Assembly (NCBI RefSeq): GCF_000955805.1
Contig: NZ_JYOA01000015.1
Span: 1 to 64,000 of the forward strand
DNA from: Pseudomonas sp. 21
GTDB taxonomy: Bacteria > Pseudomonadota > Gammaproteobacteria > Pseudomonadales > Pseudomonadaceae
DNA: 64,000 bases
Direction: 5' to 3'
The notes beneath the pieces were generated by a model, which worked only from the letters and a program-made list of their open reading frames with translations, did not search any database and was not told where the DNA came from. Position 1 is the stretch's first letter, and each line of letters opens with the position of its first letter. Shown here piece by piece: positions 26,559 to 37,187 of this stretch. A program made the position numbers and the translations under genes.

Positions 26559-27502
26559 CTTTTCGGGGACTTCTCCGGCGACGACGTATCACTGCGCACC
26601 TGGGCATGGCTCATCAACGCGAAGATCAGACTGCCGCCGACGATATTGCCCAGCAGCGTCGGCAAGGCGAAATCGATGACGAATGGCGCCAACCCCACTT
26701 CCCCGGCGAACATCAGGTAGCCCACCTCGCAGGTGCCGACCACGATGTGGCTGAAGCTGCCCAGCGCCATCAGGTAGGTGACCAGGAAGATGATCCACAC
26801 CTTGGCGTTCTCCGCCGCCGGCACCAGCCAGACCATGGTGGCGATCATCCAGCCGGAAACGATGCCCTTGGAAAACATCTGCCAATGGTCGTTCTCCATG
26901 ACCTCGCGACCGATCTCCAGGAAAGCCTGATCCGCCTTGGTGTCGAAGATCGGCAGGTGCAGCATGCCGTAGGCGAACAGCAGCGCGCCGACGATATTGC
27001 CCAGCAGTACCACCGACCACAGGCGCAGCAACTGGCCGAACTTCTCCAGCGTGGGCTCGCTCATCACCGGCAGCACTGCCGTCAGGGTGTTCTCGGTGAA
27101 CAGTTGCTGGCGCGCGAGGATGATCGCCAGGAAGCCCACCGGATAGCCAAGGCTGCTGGTGATCACCGCCATGTCGTGGTCCGGCAGACGCGCGCGGAAC
27201 AACCCCATGGCCATCAGCGACAGCCCGATGGTCAGCCCGGCAGCCAGTGCCGACCACCAGAGCGCCGCCAGGGTGCGCTCCAGTTCGTGATTGCCCTGCA
27301 GGCGGATGACTTCGTGCAGCACCAGCGGGCGGGGCGGCTGACTCTTCTCGACCTTGCGGCGCTCTTCGGCCGAGAGCTCGTCGGCCGTATCGCTACCAGC
27401 CCTGGCGCTGCGGGAAGCATTGCGAGGCGCCGCCTTCTTGGTGCTCGACGCGCTCTGCTTGGCACGGGCGCCGCTGCGTGCCGGTGGTTTTTCGCTGGCC
27501 AT
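26543..27502 (-). CDS. Formate/nitrite transporter family channel
   Basis: The 319-residue protein has a ~75-residue Lys/Ser/Ala-rich N-terminal extension, then six membrane helices of the FNT fold. Visible signatures are GYPVGFLAIILARQQLFTEN (first re-entrant loop region) and SGWMIATMVWL. FNT channels form pentamers passing small anions such as formate, nitrite or hydrosulfide. The long basic, disordered N-terminus is unusual for the family. I chose the ATG at 27502 with GAGGTG upstream. The stop codon falls inside the loop of the terminator. Confidence 0.88.
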   Translation of the reverse strand: MASEKPPARSGARAKQSASSTKKAAPRNASRSARAGSDTADELSAEERRKVEKSQPPRPLVLHEVIRLQGNHELERTLAALWWSALAAGLTIGLSLMAMGLFRARLPDHDMAVITSSLGYPVGFLAIILARQQLFTENTLTAVLPVMSEPTLEKFGQLLRLWSVVLLGNIVGALLFAYGMLHLPIFDTKADQAFLEIGREVMENDHWQMFSKGIVSGWMIATMVWLVPAAENAKVWIIFLVTYLMALGSFSHIVVGTCEVGYLMFAGEVGLAPFVIDFALPTLLGNIVGGSLIFALMSHAQVRSDTSSPEKSPKRKTAP

Positions 27503-27575
27503 GCCAAGCACCTCGCTGGAACATTGCCGGGTCAGGCCACGCCCTCCCCGCCTGGGTTCAGGAAACCTGTGCGCC

Positions 27576-28544
27576 TCAGTTCACCGGGCAGGCCGGCACC
27601 GCCTGGCAACTGTCACCTGCCGCGGCCGCACTGCCAATCTTCTGCGAGAAGCGCGCATCGTCCGGCGCCAGGCGTCGCGCACAACTCGCCGCTGCGCCGG
27701 CCTGCTGCGCACAACCGCGCTCACCCAGCACGTTGGCCAGGTTGAACCAGCCAGCCGCAAACGCTGGCTTCGCACCAACACTGCGGCGCAGCGCATCCTC
27801 GGCATCGCCGAGACTGCCGTCGGTGTAGCGCGCGTTGGCCAGGGCGAACCAGCCGAGCGACTCCTGCGGCCAGGCCCTGGTCGCAGTGCGGTAGGCCTGC
27901 TCCGCCAATGCCGGCTGGCCGGTTTCTTCCAGGTCGTGGGCCGCTCTCAACCAGGCCGTCGGCTCCGCCGTCGCCGGCAGGCGATCGGCCGGCACGGTCA
28001 GTACCGCCCAGCGCTGGCTGCGCTTCCAGGTCACGTCAAAGGCGGTGAAGTCGATCACCAGGCGCTCGGTGATGCCCGAGCGGAGGATCAGTTCATGGCG
28101 ATTGCGGTCGAAGCCGACCACCACCGCGAAGTGCCAGACCGGTAGCCAGTCCAGCCCCTGGTTTTGCAGGATCAGCACCGGATTGCCCGCCGCCACTTCG
28201 CTGAGGATGTTCTCCAGGCGCGGCTTGAGCGGATAGACCAGCATGCCCTTCTCCCGCGCCGCCGCCACCAGCTCCACCTGCAGGCTGCCCTCGCGTCCGG
28301 GGATAAACACCCGGTCCTTCAGCTCCCGCGGCGTCACCCGCACGCCACGCTGATTGAGCATGGTCGCCAGCGCAGCCGGGCCGCACTGAAATTCCTGTTG
28401 CGGGAAGAACTGCACATCACTCAGTTCCACCCGCTCCGGCAACGCCTCCACGCTCGATGGCAACGTCGGCGACTGCGCGCAGCCACCGAGTGCCACGGCC
28501 GCCGCAAACGCGGCGGCCATGGCCCAGCGCTTCAACGCTGGCAC
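27576..28544 (-). CDS. C39-type cysteine peptidase lipoprotein with TPR tail (PA2778-like)
   Basis: The 322-residue product begins with a lipoprotein signal (lipobox ALGGC, Cys22). A papain-like C39 domain follows: QCGPAALATML with candidate catalytic Cys54, WHFAVVVGFD with His138, and an Asp shortly after. The C-terminal ~110 residues are TPR-like helices (LAEQAYRTATRAWPQESLGW, then AFAAGWFNLANVLGERG). C39 peptidases usually trim double-glycine leader peptides, but this family is a free lipoprotein rather than part of an ABC transporter. It overlaps the membrane-protein gene upstream by 13 bp, so the pair is coupled. Confidence 0.9.
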   Translation of the reverse strand: MPALKRWAMAAAFAAAVALGGCAQSPTLPSSVEALPERVELSDVQFFPQQEFQCGPAALATMLNQRGVRVTPRELKDRVFIPGREGSLQVELVAAAREKGMLVYPLKPRLENILSEVAAGNPVLILQNQGLDWLPVWHFAVVVGFDRNRHELILRSGITERLVIDFTAFDVTWKRSQRWAVLTVPADRLPATAEPTAWLRAAHDLEETGQPALAEQAYRTATRAWPQESLGWFALANARYTDGSLGDAEDALRRSVGAKPAFAAGWFNLANVLGERGCAQQAGAAASCARRLAPDDARFSQKIGSAAAAGDSCQAVPACPVN

Positions 28545-28927
28545 CTCACGAAGGTGAAGATATGGGTGATACAGAGCAGGTCGGTGATCACGAAGATCAG
28601 CAGGAACAACAGGATGATGCCGATGATGCCGCCAGCGGGGGCCTGGTCCAGCTGCTGGTTGAACTGCGCCAGCTCTTCATTGGACAGGCTCTTGATGCGC
28701 TGCTCGACCTTGCTGCGCTCGACGCCCATGGACTGCAGCTTTTTCTGCACGCCCTGGTCATCGAGCATCTTCAACAACTGTTCGCGGTCGACCTGTTGCT
28801 GCTGTGCCTGCAGCACTTCGCCGGTGCCAACCATGGCGGCCTGAGCCAACGGGACTTCCGCAACAACACCCAACTGCGCGAACACCAGGACTGCTGCAAG
28901 GCTCTTTACCCGTCTTGTTATGGTCAT
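28532..28927 (-). CDS. PA2779-type membrane protein, partner of the C39 lipoprotein
   Basis: The 131-residue protein has an N-terminal signal segment (VKSLAAVLVFAQLGVVAEVPLAQA), a Gln-rich coiled coil (LQAQQQQVDREQLLKMLDDQ) and a hydrophobic helix near the C-terminus (GGIIGIILLFLLIFVITDLLCI) preceded by an APAGG. That Gly-Gly just before a membrane helix is a plausible processing site for the C39 peptidase encoded by the overlapping downstream gene. This is an inference from arrangement. The pair is conserved in Pseudomonas and relatives under the PA2778/PA2779 names. Confidence 0.88.
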   Translation of the reverse strand: MTITRRVKSLAAVLVFAQLGVVAEVPLAQAAMVGTGEVLQAQQQQVDREQLLKMLDDQGVQKKLQSMGVERSKVEQRIKSLSNEELAQFNQQLDQAPAGGIIGIILLFLLIFVITDLLCITHIFTFVRCQR

Positions 28928-29058
28928 TCTGGGTCACCTCATCATGGACTGCATGCACTGAGCAGGAGGTGCAGGCCGCTCGCACGCGAGACAACCGACC
29001 GTGACGCTCCCGCCATGTCGGCGGCAACCGCAGGGCCGCTATCTAGTCTGATGCCGAC

Positions 29059-29544
29059 TCAGGAAAAGAGTTCGAAGCGTATTTGGCGCCAGTCGGCGTC
29101 CAGATGGCCCAGGTACAGGCAGGCATGACCGCGGGGAAAGAGAATGTGCTCCGGACCGATGCCCGGACCTTCGAGGCGCAGCAGGCGCCCCCAGGGATGA
29201 TGGCTGATGCGCCCGCGCACATCCTCGACGGTCCCGCCGCGCCACCAGTGGATAGCGGCCTCGGCATCCTCGACCTCTTCAGGCTGCTCGATGCGCACCG
29301 GCTCATCGCGCCAGCCGATCACCCGCTGCGGGTCGAAACCGGCCTGCCGCGCCAGCGGCAACGGCGTGATCCACTGTGCGCCGTCCCGCTCCTCGAGCGA
29401 CACGGCCAGCGGACACCACTGCGGCTGCTCCAGCGCCCAGAGCAGGTCGCCATCGATCGCCAACGAAGGCGCTGGCTGGGCCTGGATGCGGAAACCGGGG
29501 CAGACCAGCACACCCTCGCGCAGGGGAATGCGGAGTTCGCTCAT
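29059..29544 (-). CDS. Conserved hypothetical protein
   Basis: The 161-residue soluble protein starts MSELRIPLREGVLVCPGFRI and is rich in Trp and Pro (WALEQPQWCPL, HHPWGRLLRLEGPGIGPEHI). It has no signal peptide or membrane segment. I recognise no domain. The acidic stretch EQPEEVEDAEAAIHWWRGG is distinctive. Core-like codon use and an intact frame argue for a real gene. It stands alone between the PA2778/2779-type pair and a solute-binding protein gene. Confidence 0.75.
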   Translation of the reverse strand: MSELRIPLREGVLVCPGFRIQAQPAPSLAIDGDLLWALEQPQWCPLAVSLEERDGAQWITPLPLARQAGFDPQRVIGWRDEPVRIEQPEEVEDAEAAIHWWRGGTVEDVRGRISHHPWGRLLRLEGPGIGPEHILFPRGHACLYLGHLDADWRQIRFELFS

Positions 29545-29653
29545 GCCGGCTCCGGCAGGGAATGGCAGCGAAGGAAGAACAAAGCGCGGCGCACTTCATC
29601 CTCCCTACGGCTGGCGCGCAAACGGCAGCGGCGATTCTAGGGAAGAAGGCGGC

Positions 29654-30484
29654 TCACGGCGACTTCTGTTTCGCTTTCTGGCGCTCGAGGAAATCCACTT
29701 TCCACTGCTCGACGCCCAGGTGCTCGGAATCGAGACTCGCCTCGACGCCGTACTTCGCCTTGATCGCGGCCACCTCCCCGGCGTGGTCGACGAGGAAGCG
29801 ATCGAAGCGCTCGACCAGCTCGCCCTGCTTCAGCGTGGACAGGTGGAAGGCGCCCCGCGTGTGTGGCAGCGAAGGATCGAACACCAGCGCCCCCGGTTTC
29901 GCACGGATGTTGTCCAGGTAAAAAGTGGCGACCACTACGTTGAAGTAGGCGCCATCGGCCTGCTTCTTCAGCGCGGCATGGATCATCTGCTTGAGGTCGG
30001 CGCTGGGCGCGAGGGCAATCTGCCCGGACTGCACCGGCTGCTCATAACCGCGCGGCGTCCAGCCATCCACCAGCGCCAGCCGCTTCAAGGCACCGACACC
30101 CTGCCCCAGCCGCTCCGGCGCCACCAGCACGCCGTCGACGTACTCGGTCACCGGCTGGCTGTAGCGCAGGGTTTTCCCGGCTTTCTGCTCGGGCGCCCAA
30201 GCGGGGTTGTCCGGGTACTTGAGATCGACCTGGCCGGACAGCAACGCCGGCAGCAGCGCATCCACCGGCAGCGGGCGATATTCCAGGGTGATCCCGCTGG
30301 TGCCGGCGAACAGGTCCAGCACCTCGCGGGCGAAGCCCTGGTAATTGCCCTGCGCATCGGTGCTGTAGTGCGGGGCGAACGCGAGGTTCTCGACGCCGAC
30401 GACGTAGGTCTGCGCCATGGCGGCACTTGAAACACCGCTGGAAAAAATGCTGGCGAGCGCGCAGCAGAATGCCTTGAGCTTCAA
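29654..30484 (-). CDS. Periplasmic amino-acid-type solute-binding protein
   Basis: The 276-residue protein starts with a signal peptide (MKLKAFCCALASIFSSGVSS, cleavage near AMA-QT). It continues as an SBP family 3 protein: VVGVENLAFAPHYSTDAQGN, GFAREVLDLFAG, and ALLSGQVDLKYPDNPAW. The family feeds polar amino acid ABC transporters or acts as a sensor. No permease or ATPase gene is adjacent, and MoaA follows upstream, so it is an orphan receptor whose partner lies elsewhere. Confidence 0.85.
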   Translation of the reverse strand: MKLKAFCCALASIFSSGVSSAAMAQTYVVGVENLAFAPHYSTDAQGNYQGFAREVLDLFAGTSGITLEYRPLPVDALLPALLSGQVDLKYPDNPAWAPEQKAGKTLRYSQPVTEYVDGVLVAPERLGQGVGALKRLALVDGWTPRGYEQPVQSGQIALAPSADLKQMIHAALKKQADGAYFNVVVATFYLDNIRAKPGALVFDPSLPHTRGAFHLSTLKQGELVERFDRFLVDHAGEVAAIKAKYGVEASLDSEHLGVEQWKVDFLERQKAKQKSP

Positions 30485-30549
30485 ACGACTCTCCTTGTTG
30501 CCTGTTGTTTTTGTTCTGTCCGGCGGGCCGGGCGCCCGTCGTGGCGAAC

Positions 30550-31545
30550 TCAGCCGCCGGTCATGCTCATGAAGCGCAGCACCTGCACCTGCTGATCGGC
30601 TTCGAAATGATGGCGTTCGGGCTTGAGCTGCAGCGCCTGCATCAATGCTTCGCGCAGGCGTGCGCCGTCGCCGGGGTGCTCGCGCAGCAGCTGGCGCAGG
30701 TCCAGCGCGCCTTCATGGCCGAGGCACAGCACCAGCTTGCCTTCGGCGGTCACCCGCACCCGGTTGCAGTCGCCGCAGAAGTTGTGGCTGTGCGGGGAGA
30801 TGAAGCCGATCCGGCTGGCGTATCCGTCGATGCGGTAGTAACGCGACGGACCGCCACTGCGCTCCGGCGTGGGCAGCAGCTGCCAGCGCTCGGCGAGCTG
30901 CGCGCGGACTTCGTCGCTACTGCACAGGGTCTGCTTGCGCTCGTGGCTGCTGACGCTGCCCAGCGGCATCTCCTCGATGAAGCTGATGTCGATGCCCTTC
31001 TCCAGGGCGAAGGCCACCAGGTCGCAGACTTCGTCGTCGTTGCGACCCTTCTGCACCACGGCATTGAGCTTGATGCGCTCGAAGCCGGCATCGCGGGCGG
31101 CGTCGATACCGTCAAGCACCTGCTCCAGCTTGTCGGAGCGAGTGAAGGCGGCGAAGCGTTCGCGACGCAGCGAATCGAGGCTGATGTTCAGACGGCGCAC
31201 GCCGGCAGCACGCAGCTCGGCCGCACGTTCACGCAGTTGCGAACCATTGGTGGTGATCGACAGATCGTCCAGTTCCGGGCGTGCGCCCAGTCTTGCCAGC
31301 AGGCCGGTCAGGCCCTTGCGCACCAGCGGCTCGCCGCCGGTGATGCGGATGCGCTTCACGCCCAGGCCAATGAAGGCGTCCGCGACGGCTTCCAGCTCTT
31401 CCAGGCTCAACACCTGGTCGCGCGGCAGGAACTGCATGTCTTCGCTCATGCAGTAGGTGCAGCGGAAGTCGCAGCGGTCGGTGACCGACAGGCGCAGGTA
31501 AGTGATGCGTCGACCGAAGGGGTCGACCAACTGGGAATCGGACAT
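30550..31545 (-). CDS. moaA: GTP 3',8-cyclase (molybdenum cofactor biosynthesis MoaA)
   Basis: The 331-residue radical-SAM enzyme has the N-terminal cluster TDRCDFRCTYC (Cys25, 29, 32), the GGEPLVR motif, the C-terminal cluster region FCGDCNRVRVTAEGKLVLCLG, and ends in the essential Gly-Gly. It converts GTP to 3',8-cyclo-GTP, the first step to molybdopterin. I chose the ATG at 31545 (MSDSQLVDPFGRRITYLRLS), because the 27 codons upstream are atypical. Other moa genes are not adjacent, so this is probably one of two MoaA paralogues in the genome. Confidence 0.95.
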   Translation of the reverse strand: MSDSQLVDPFGRRITYLRLSVTDRCDFRCTYCMSEDMQFLPRDQVLSLEELEAVADAFIGLGVKRIRITGGEPLVRKGLTGLLARLGARPELDDLSITTNGSQLRERAAELRAAGVRRLNISLDSLRRERFAAFTRSDKLEQVLDGIDAARDAGFERIKLNAVVQKGRNDDEVCDLVAFALEKGIDISFIEEMPLGSVSSHERKQTLCSSDEVRAQLAERWQLLPTPERSGGPSRYYRIDGYASRIGFISPHSHNFCGDCNRVRVTAEGKLVLCLGHEGALDLRQLLREHPGDGARLREALMQALQLKPERHHFEADQQVQVLRFMSMTGG

Positions 31546-31757
31546 GGGCAGTGGGCAGTTCCGGATGGCAGGTGCCGAACGAAAGTGCGCTAGAAATACC
31601 CTAGAACGCCGTCGCTGTACACACAAAACCGACTCGAGAGTCAGGAAACTGCACGTCAGTCCCCACGACAGCCCCGAGTTGAGGGGCTCAAGAGCCCGGT
31701 GCTACCATGCCCGGCTCTGTTCTGTGACAACAGCAATAAAAGAAAGAAGACCAGCCA

Positions 31758-32411
31758 ATGACCAGCATCCGCGAGCGTAACCGTCGCCTCATCCTTCGCG
31801 CCGCCAGCGAAGAATTCGCCGAGAAGGGTTTCGCGGCGACCAAGACCAGCGACATCGCCGCTCGCGCCGGGCTGCCCAAGCCCAACGTCTACTACTACTT
31901 CCAGTCCAAGGAAAACCTCTACCGCTGCGTGCTGGAAAGCGTGGTGGAGCCGCTGCTGCAGGCTTCCGCGCCGTTCCGCGAGGACGACGAGCCGAGCGAG
32001 GCGCTACGCGCCTACATCCGTTCCAAGGTGAAGATCTCCCAGGAACTGCCGCACGCCTCCAAGGTATTCGCCAGCGAGTTGATGCACGGTGCACCGCACC
32101 TGCCCAAGGAATACCTGGATGAGTTGAACGCCCAGGCGCAGCGCAACATCGCCTGCCTGCAGAGCTGGATCGACCGCGGCCTGCTCGCGCCGGTGGACCC
32201 GCATCACCTGCTGTTCACCATCTGGGCGGCGACCCAGACCTACGCCGACTTCGACTGGCAGATCTCCATGGTCACCGGCAAGACCAGCCTGAGCGACGCG
32301 GACTTCGAGGCGGCCACTGACACCATTACCCGCCTGGTGCTGCGCGGCACCGCGCCGGACAACGGCGCCGAGCCCAAGCCGCAGGGGCGTTTGCGGCCGT
32401 TGTCGATCTGA
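31758..32411 (+). CDS. TetR-family regulator (RutR-like)
   Basis: The 217-residue protein has an N-terminal TetR helix-turn-helix (RLILRAASEEFAEKGFAATK then SDIAARAGLPKPNVYYYFQS). Its ligand domain resembles RutR (TIWAATQTYADFDWQI). It lies upstream of the glyoxylate gene cluster, as in P. aeruginosa, and is a good candidate for control of gcl-hyi-glxR-ttuD-pyk, perhaps with a purine-degradation or glyoxylate-related effector. The palindromic TGTATACA motifs before gcl are possible targets. Regulation is inferred. Confidence 0.9.
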   Translation: MTSIRERNRRLILRAASEEFAEKGFAATKTSDIAARAGLPKPNVYYYFQSKENLYRCVLESVVEPLLQASAPFREDDEPSEALRAYIRSKVKISQELPHASKVFASELMHGAPHLPKEYLDELNAQAQRNIACLQSWIDRGLLAPVDPHHLLFTIWAATQTYADFDWQISMVTGKTSLSDADFEAATDTITRLVLRGTAPDNGAEPKPQGRLRPLSI

Positions 32412-32420
32412 AGCCAGAAA

Positions 32421-32505
32421 TGTAGGAGCGAGCTTGCTCGCGAACCCGCTTTACACCTGATACATCCGGCGCATTTGGCGGTTCGCGAGCAAGCTCGCTC
32501 CTACA
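32421..32505. repeat. REP-type inverted repeat pair
   Basis: TGTAGGAGCGAGCTTGCTCG at 32421-32440, continuing CGAACC, is matched by its inverted copy GTTCGCGAGCAAGCTCGCTC at 32481-32500, continuing CTACA, with ~35 bp between. The same element recurs at 47734, 55004 and 57901. It can form a long hairpin between the convergent regulator and GlcG-type genes. Confidence 0.9.
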
Positions 32506-32551
32506 AATTCGGCCAGGCGCGCGACGAACGCGCGCCCTTCCCTATCTTCGA

Positions 32552-32983
32552 TCAGCCCGCGTCAGCGACCAGGCCCAGCGCCTGCACGCCACGGATCGCG
32601 CATTGCTCGTCGATGTCCGAGGCATCGCCACTGACGCCGATGGCACCTATCACTTCGTTGGCCGAATTGCGGATCAGCACGCCACCCGGCGCCGGCACCA
32701 CGTTGCCTTGCGCCAGGGTATTCACCGCGGCGATGAACGACGGTCGCTGCTGAGCGTCCGCCGCCAGCACGCGCGACGACTTGCCCAGCGCCACCGCGCC
32801 CCACGCCTTGCCGATGGCGATCTGCGGGCGAAGCATGCTCGCGCCGTCCTCGCGCTGCAGGCTCAGCAGGTGTCCGCCAGCATCCAGCACGGCGATGGTC
32901 AGCGGCGCGGTGGACAGCTCGCGGCTGGCCACCAGGGCGTGACGGGTGATGTCCAGTGCGGTTTCCAGGCTCAGGGTGGTCAT
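32552..32983 (-). CDS. GlcG/HbpS-family protein
   Basis: The 143-residue protein matches the GlcG/HbpS fold: LTIAVLDAGGHLLSLQREDG, SMLRPQIAIGKAWGA, PAPGGVLIRNSANEVIGAIG and VSGDASDIDEQCA. Proteins of this family bind haem in Streptomyces or accompany glycolate and glyoxylate metabolism in proteobacteria. Its position next to the glyoxylate carboligase cluster suits the second. The ATG at 32983 (MTTLSLETALDITRHAL) follows GAGGTT closely and is preferred to the frame opening 18 codons upstream. It is divergent from gcl across a 357-bp control region. Confidence 0.88.
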   Translation of the reverse strand: MTTLSLETALDITRHALVASRELSTAPLTIAVLDAGGHLLSLQREDGASMLRPQIAIGKAWGAVALGKSSRVLAADAQQRPSFIAAVNTLAQGNVVPAPGGVLIRNSANEVIGAIGVSGDASDIDEQCAIRGVQALGLVADAG

Positions 32984-33263
32984 GAGGTTTTCCTCTTCAA
33001 GTTGATAAGACAGATCAAGGTGGATAAGCCGGGGCAACGCCGCGCGCAGAGATCAAAGCTGCGCACACGCGTATCAGAAATCTGTACGCAATCTAGTAGC
33101 CGAAGGTCTCACCCAAAGCAACCTAAAAGGACAATTCACATCTATTTTTGTATACATTTTTTCAAACGATAGTTTGACCCTGCGTTCAGCTTTTTCGTGA
33201 AAGCCCCGAAATAGAAGGCTTTCCATGGAAAATGACCACTCAGTCCCCCGTATACAACCCGTC
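32984..33263. promoter_or_regulatory. Divergent control region between the GlcG-type gene and gcl, with TGTATACA motifs
   Basis: This AT-rich stretch contains TGTATACA at 33149-33156 and CGTATACAA at 33249-33257. A related TTGTACACAA lies at 33305-33314, just past the gcl promoter. The spacing around the promoter suggests operators for the nearby TetR-family protein or a purine/glyoxylate regulator. No gene is present. Confidence 0.45.
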
Positions 33264-33293
33264 TTGACCTTCGTCGAATTGCCTGCCTAGAAT
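33264..33293 (+). promoter_or_regulatory. Sigma-70 type promoter of gcl
   Basis: TTGACC (33264-33269) and TAGAAT (33288-33293) are separated by 18 bp and lie 48 bp before the gcl ATG. The CGTATACAA motif sits 7 bp upstream of the -35 box. Confidence 0.6.
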
Positions 33294-33340
33294 CGCCTCA
33301 ACTTTTGTACACAATCAGTATAAGAACCGAGGAACAAAAT

Positions 33341-35116
<1,776 letters not shown>

Positions 35117-35248
35117 TAGAACCGAACGACTCCTCCCTCCGGGGAGGAGCTGGGGGTGGACATTTCCTGGCGGGGAGTCCCCCACCCCCTGCTCTCTTTC
35201 AAGAAGAAGCCGAGCACCACGCACCACCCGTTCAACAGGAGTGACCCC

Positions 35249-36031
35249 ATGCCCCGTTTCTGCGCCAACCTGTCCATGCTGTTCACCGAGGTGGACTTCC
35301 TCGATCGCTTCGAAGCCGCCGCACGCGCCGGTTTCAGCGGCGTCGAGTACCTTTTCCCGTATGACGTCGAGGCCGAGGTGATCAAGGCCCGCCTGGACGC
35401 CAACCAGCTCGAGCAAGTGCTGTTCAACCTGCCCGCCGGCGACTGGTCGAAAGGCGAGCGCGGCATCGCCTGCCACCCGGACCGCGTCGAGGAATTCCGC
35501 GCCGGTGTCGACAAGGCCATCGCCTACGCCAAGGTCCTGGGCAACACCCAGGTCAACTGCCTGGCCGGCATCCGTCCGCAGGGCCATGACTGCGCGACCA
35601 TCGAGAACACCTTCCTGAACAACCTGGAGTACGCGGCCGGCAAGCTCGAAGCCGCGGGCATCAAGCTGGTCATGGAAATGATCAACACCATCGACATTCC
35701 CGGCTTCTACCTGCAGACCACCCAGCAGGCCCAGGACATCCGCGAGAAGGTCGGCAGCGCCAACCTGTTCCTGCAGTACGACATCTACCACATGCAGATC
35801 ATGGAAGGTGACCTGGCGCGGACCATCGAGAAGAACCTCGCCTCGATCAACCACGTGCAGCTGGCCGATAACCCCGGCCGCCACGAACCAGGCACCGGCG
35901 AGATCAACTACCGCTTCCTGTTCGACCACCTGGACCGCATCGGTTACCGCGGCTGGGTCGGCTGCGAATACAAGCCCAAGACCACCACCGAAGCCGGCCT
36001 CGGCTGGCTGAAGAGCCACAACGTCATCTGA
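35249..36031 (+). CDS. hyi: Hydroxypyruvate isomerase
   Basis: The 260-residue TIM-barrel protein (MPRFCANLSMLFTEVDFLDR start) has Hyi-family motifs. Examples are GFSGVEYLFPYD, NCLAGIRP, VMEMINTIDIPGFYL with a metal-binding Glu, and LQYDIYHMQIMEGDL with Asp and His ligands. It interconverts hydroxypyruvate and tartronate semialdehyde. It lies 133 bp after gcl and 69 bp before glxR. The frame is open further upstream, but the ATG at 35249 follows an AACAGGAG site and matches the family start. Confidence 0.95.
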   Translation: MPRFCANLSMLFTEVDFLDRFEAAARAGFSGVEYLFPYDVEAEVIKARLDANQLEQVLFNLPAGDWSKGERGIACHPDRVEEFRAGVDKAIAYAKVLGNTQVNCLAGIRPQGHDCATIENTFLNNLEYAAGKLEAAGIKLVMEMINTIDIPGFYLQTTQQAQDIREKVGSANLFLQYDIYHMQIMEGDLARTIEKNLASINHVQLADNPGRHEPGTGEINYRFLFDHLDRIGYRGWVGCEYKPKTTTEAGLGWLKSHNVI

Positions 36032-36100
36032 TTCGCCGGCCGGCGCGGTGGGTACGCACCGCGCCAGCCAGCCTAACAAGAACAACCAGGAGAGTTCCTC

Positions 36101-36991
36101 ATGGCCAAAATCGGATTCATCGGCACCGGCATCATGGGCCTGCCCATGGCACTGAACCTGCAGAAAGCGGGTCACCAGATCTTCGTTTCCACCCACCACG
36201 ATGCCGCTCCGGCCGAGCTGGCCAGCGGCGGCGCCGTCGCCCTGGCCAACCCGAAGGAAGTCGCCCAGGAAGCCGAGTTCATCATCGTGATGGTCCCGGA
36301 CACCCCGCAGGTCGAAGACGTGCTGTTCCGCAAGGACGGCATCGCCGAGGGCGTGGGCCCGAACAAGGTGGTGATCGACATGAGCTCGATCTCCCCCACT
36401 GCCACCAAGACCTTCGCCGAGAAGATCAAGGCCACCGGCGCACAGTACCTGGACGCCCCGGTTTCCGGCGGTGAAGTCGGCGCCAAGGCCGCTTCGCTGA
36501 GCATCATGGTCGGCGGCTGCCCGAACACCTTCGAACGCGCCCTGCCGCTGTTCCAGGCCATGGGCAAGAACATCACCCGCGTCGGCGGCAATGGCGATGG
36601 CCAGACCGCCAAGGTGGCCAACCAGATCATCGTCGCCCTGAACATCCAGGCCGTCGCCGAAGCCCTGCTGTTCGCCGCCAAGAATGGCGCGGACCCGGCC
36701 AAGGTGCGTGAAGCGCTGATGGGTGGCTTCGCCTCCTCGCGCATCCTCGAAGTGCACGGCGACCGCATGGTCAAGGGCACCTTCGATCCGGGCTTCCGCA
36801 TCAGCCTGCACCAGAAGGACCTCAACCTGGCCCTGGCCGGCGCACGCGAACTGGGCCTGAACCTGCCCAACACCGCCAACGCCCAGCAAGTGTTCAGCAC
36901 CTGCGCGGCCATCGGCGGCAGCAACTGGGACCACTCCGGCCTGATCAAGGGCCTGGAGCACATGGCCAACTTCTCCATCCGCAAGGACTGA
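36101..36991 (+). CDS. glxR: Tartronate semialdehyde reductase (2-hydroxy-3-oxopropionate reductase)
   Basis: The 296-residue beta-hydroxyacid dehydrogenase has the Rossmann motif IGFIGTGIMGLPMALNLQKAGH, the substrate motif DAPVSGGEVGA, and the catalytic Lys in GQTAKVANQI. It reduces tartronate semialdehyde to D-glycerate with NAD(P)H, the step after Gcl. The start follows CAGGAGAG. Length and motifs are typical. Confidence 0.96.
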   Translation: MAKIGFIGTGIMGLPMALNLQKAGHQIFVSTHHDAAPAELASGGAVALANPKEVAQEAEFIIVMVPDTPQVEDVLFRKDGIAEGVGPNKVVIDMSSISPTATKTFAEKIKATGAQYLDAPVSGGEVGAKAASLSIMVGGCPNTFERALPLFQAMGKNITRVGGNGDGQTAKVANQIIVALNIQAVAEALLFAAKNGADPAKVREALMGGFASSRILEVHGDRMVKGTFDPGFRISLHQKDLNLALAGARELGLNLPNTANAQQVFSTCAAIGGSNWDHSGLIKGLEHMANFSIRKD

Positions 36992-37187
36992 AGAAGCGCC
37001 AGCCAGAGCAAGGTGACGGGCGAGGTTATGGGAGTGGCGTCGCCCGCCATGCTGCAAAGCGACTCGAACACCCGGCCGGTGGGAATCACGGCCTTGCCGG
37101 CCGGGGCGTTCGAATCCATCGCTGAGTCTCCTTTGCCAAGGAGATTGAGCCATGGATACACCACAACAAGAATCACGGGAGCCTGTC

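Noticed and set aside
36172..37176. Minus-strand frame with AAAGGAG before an internal ATG at ~37119
   Set aside because: The ribosome-site-like sequence is attractive, but the frame continues antisense through glxR and has no family. The 196-bp gap before ttuD is too short for a separate gene.
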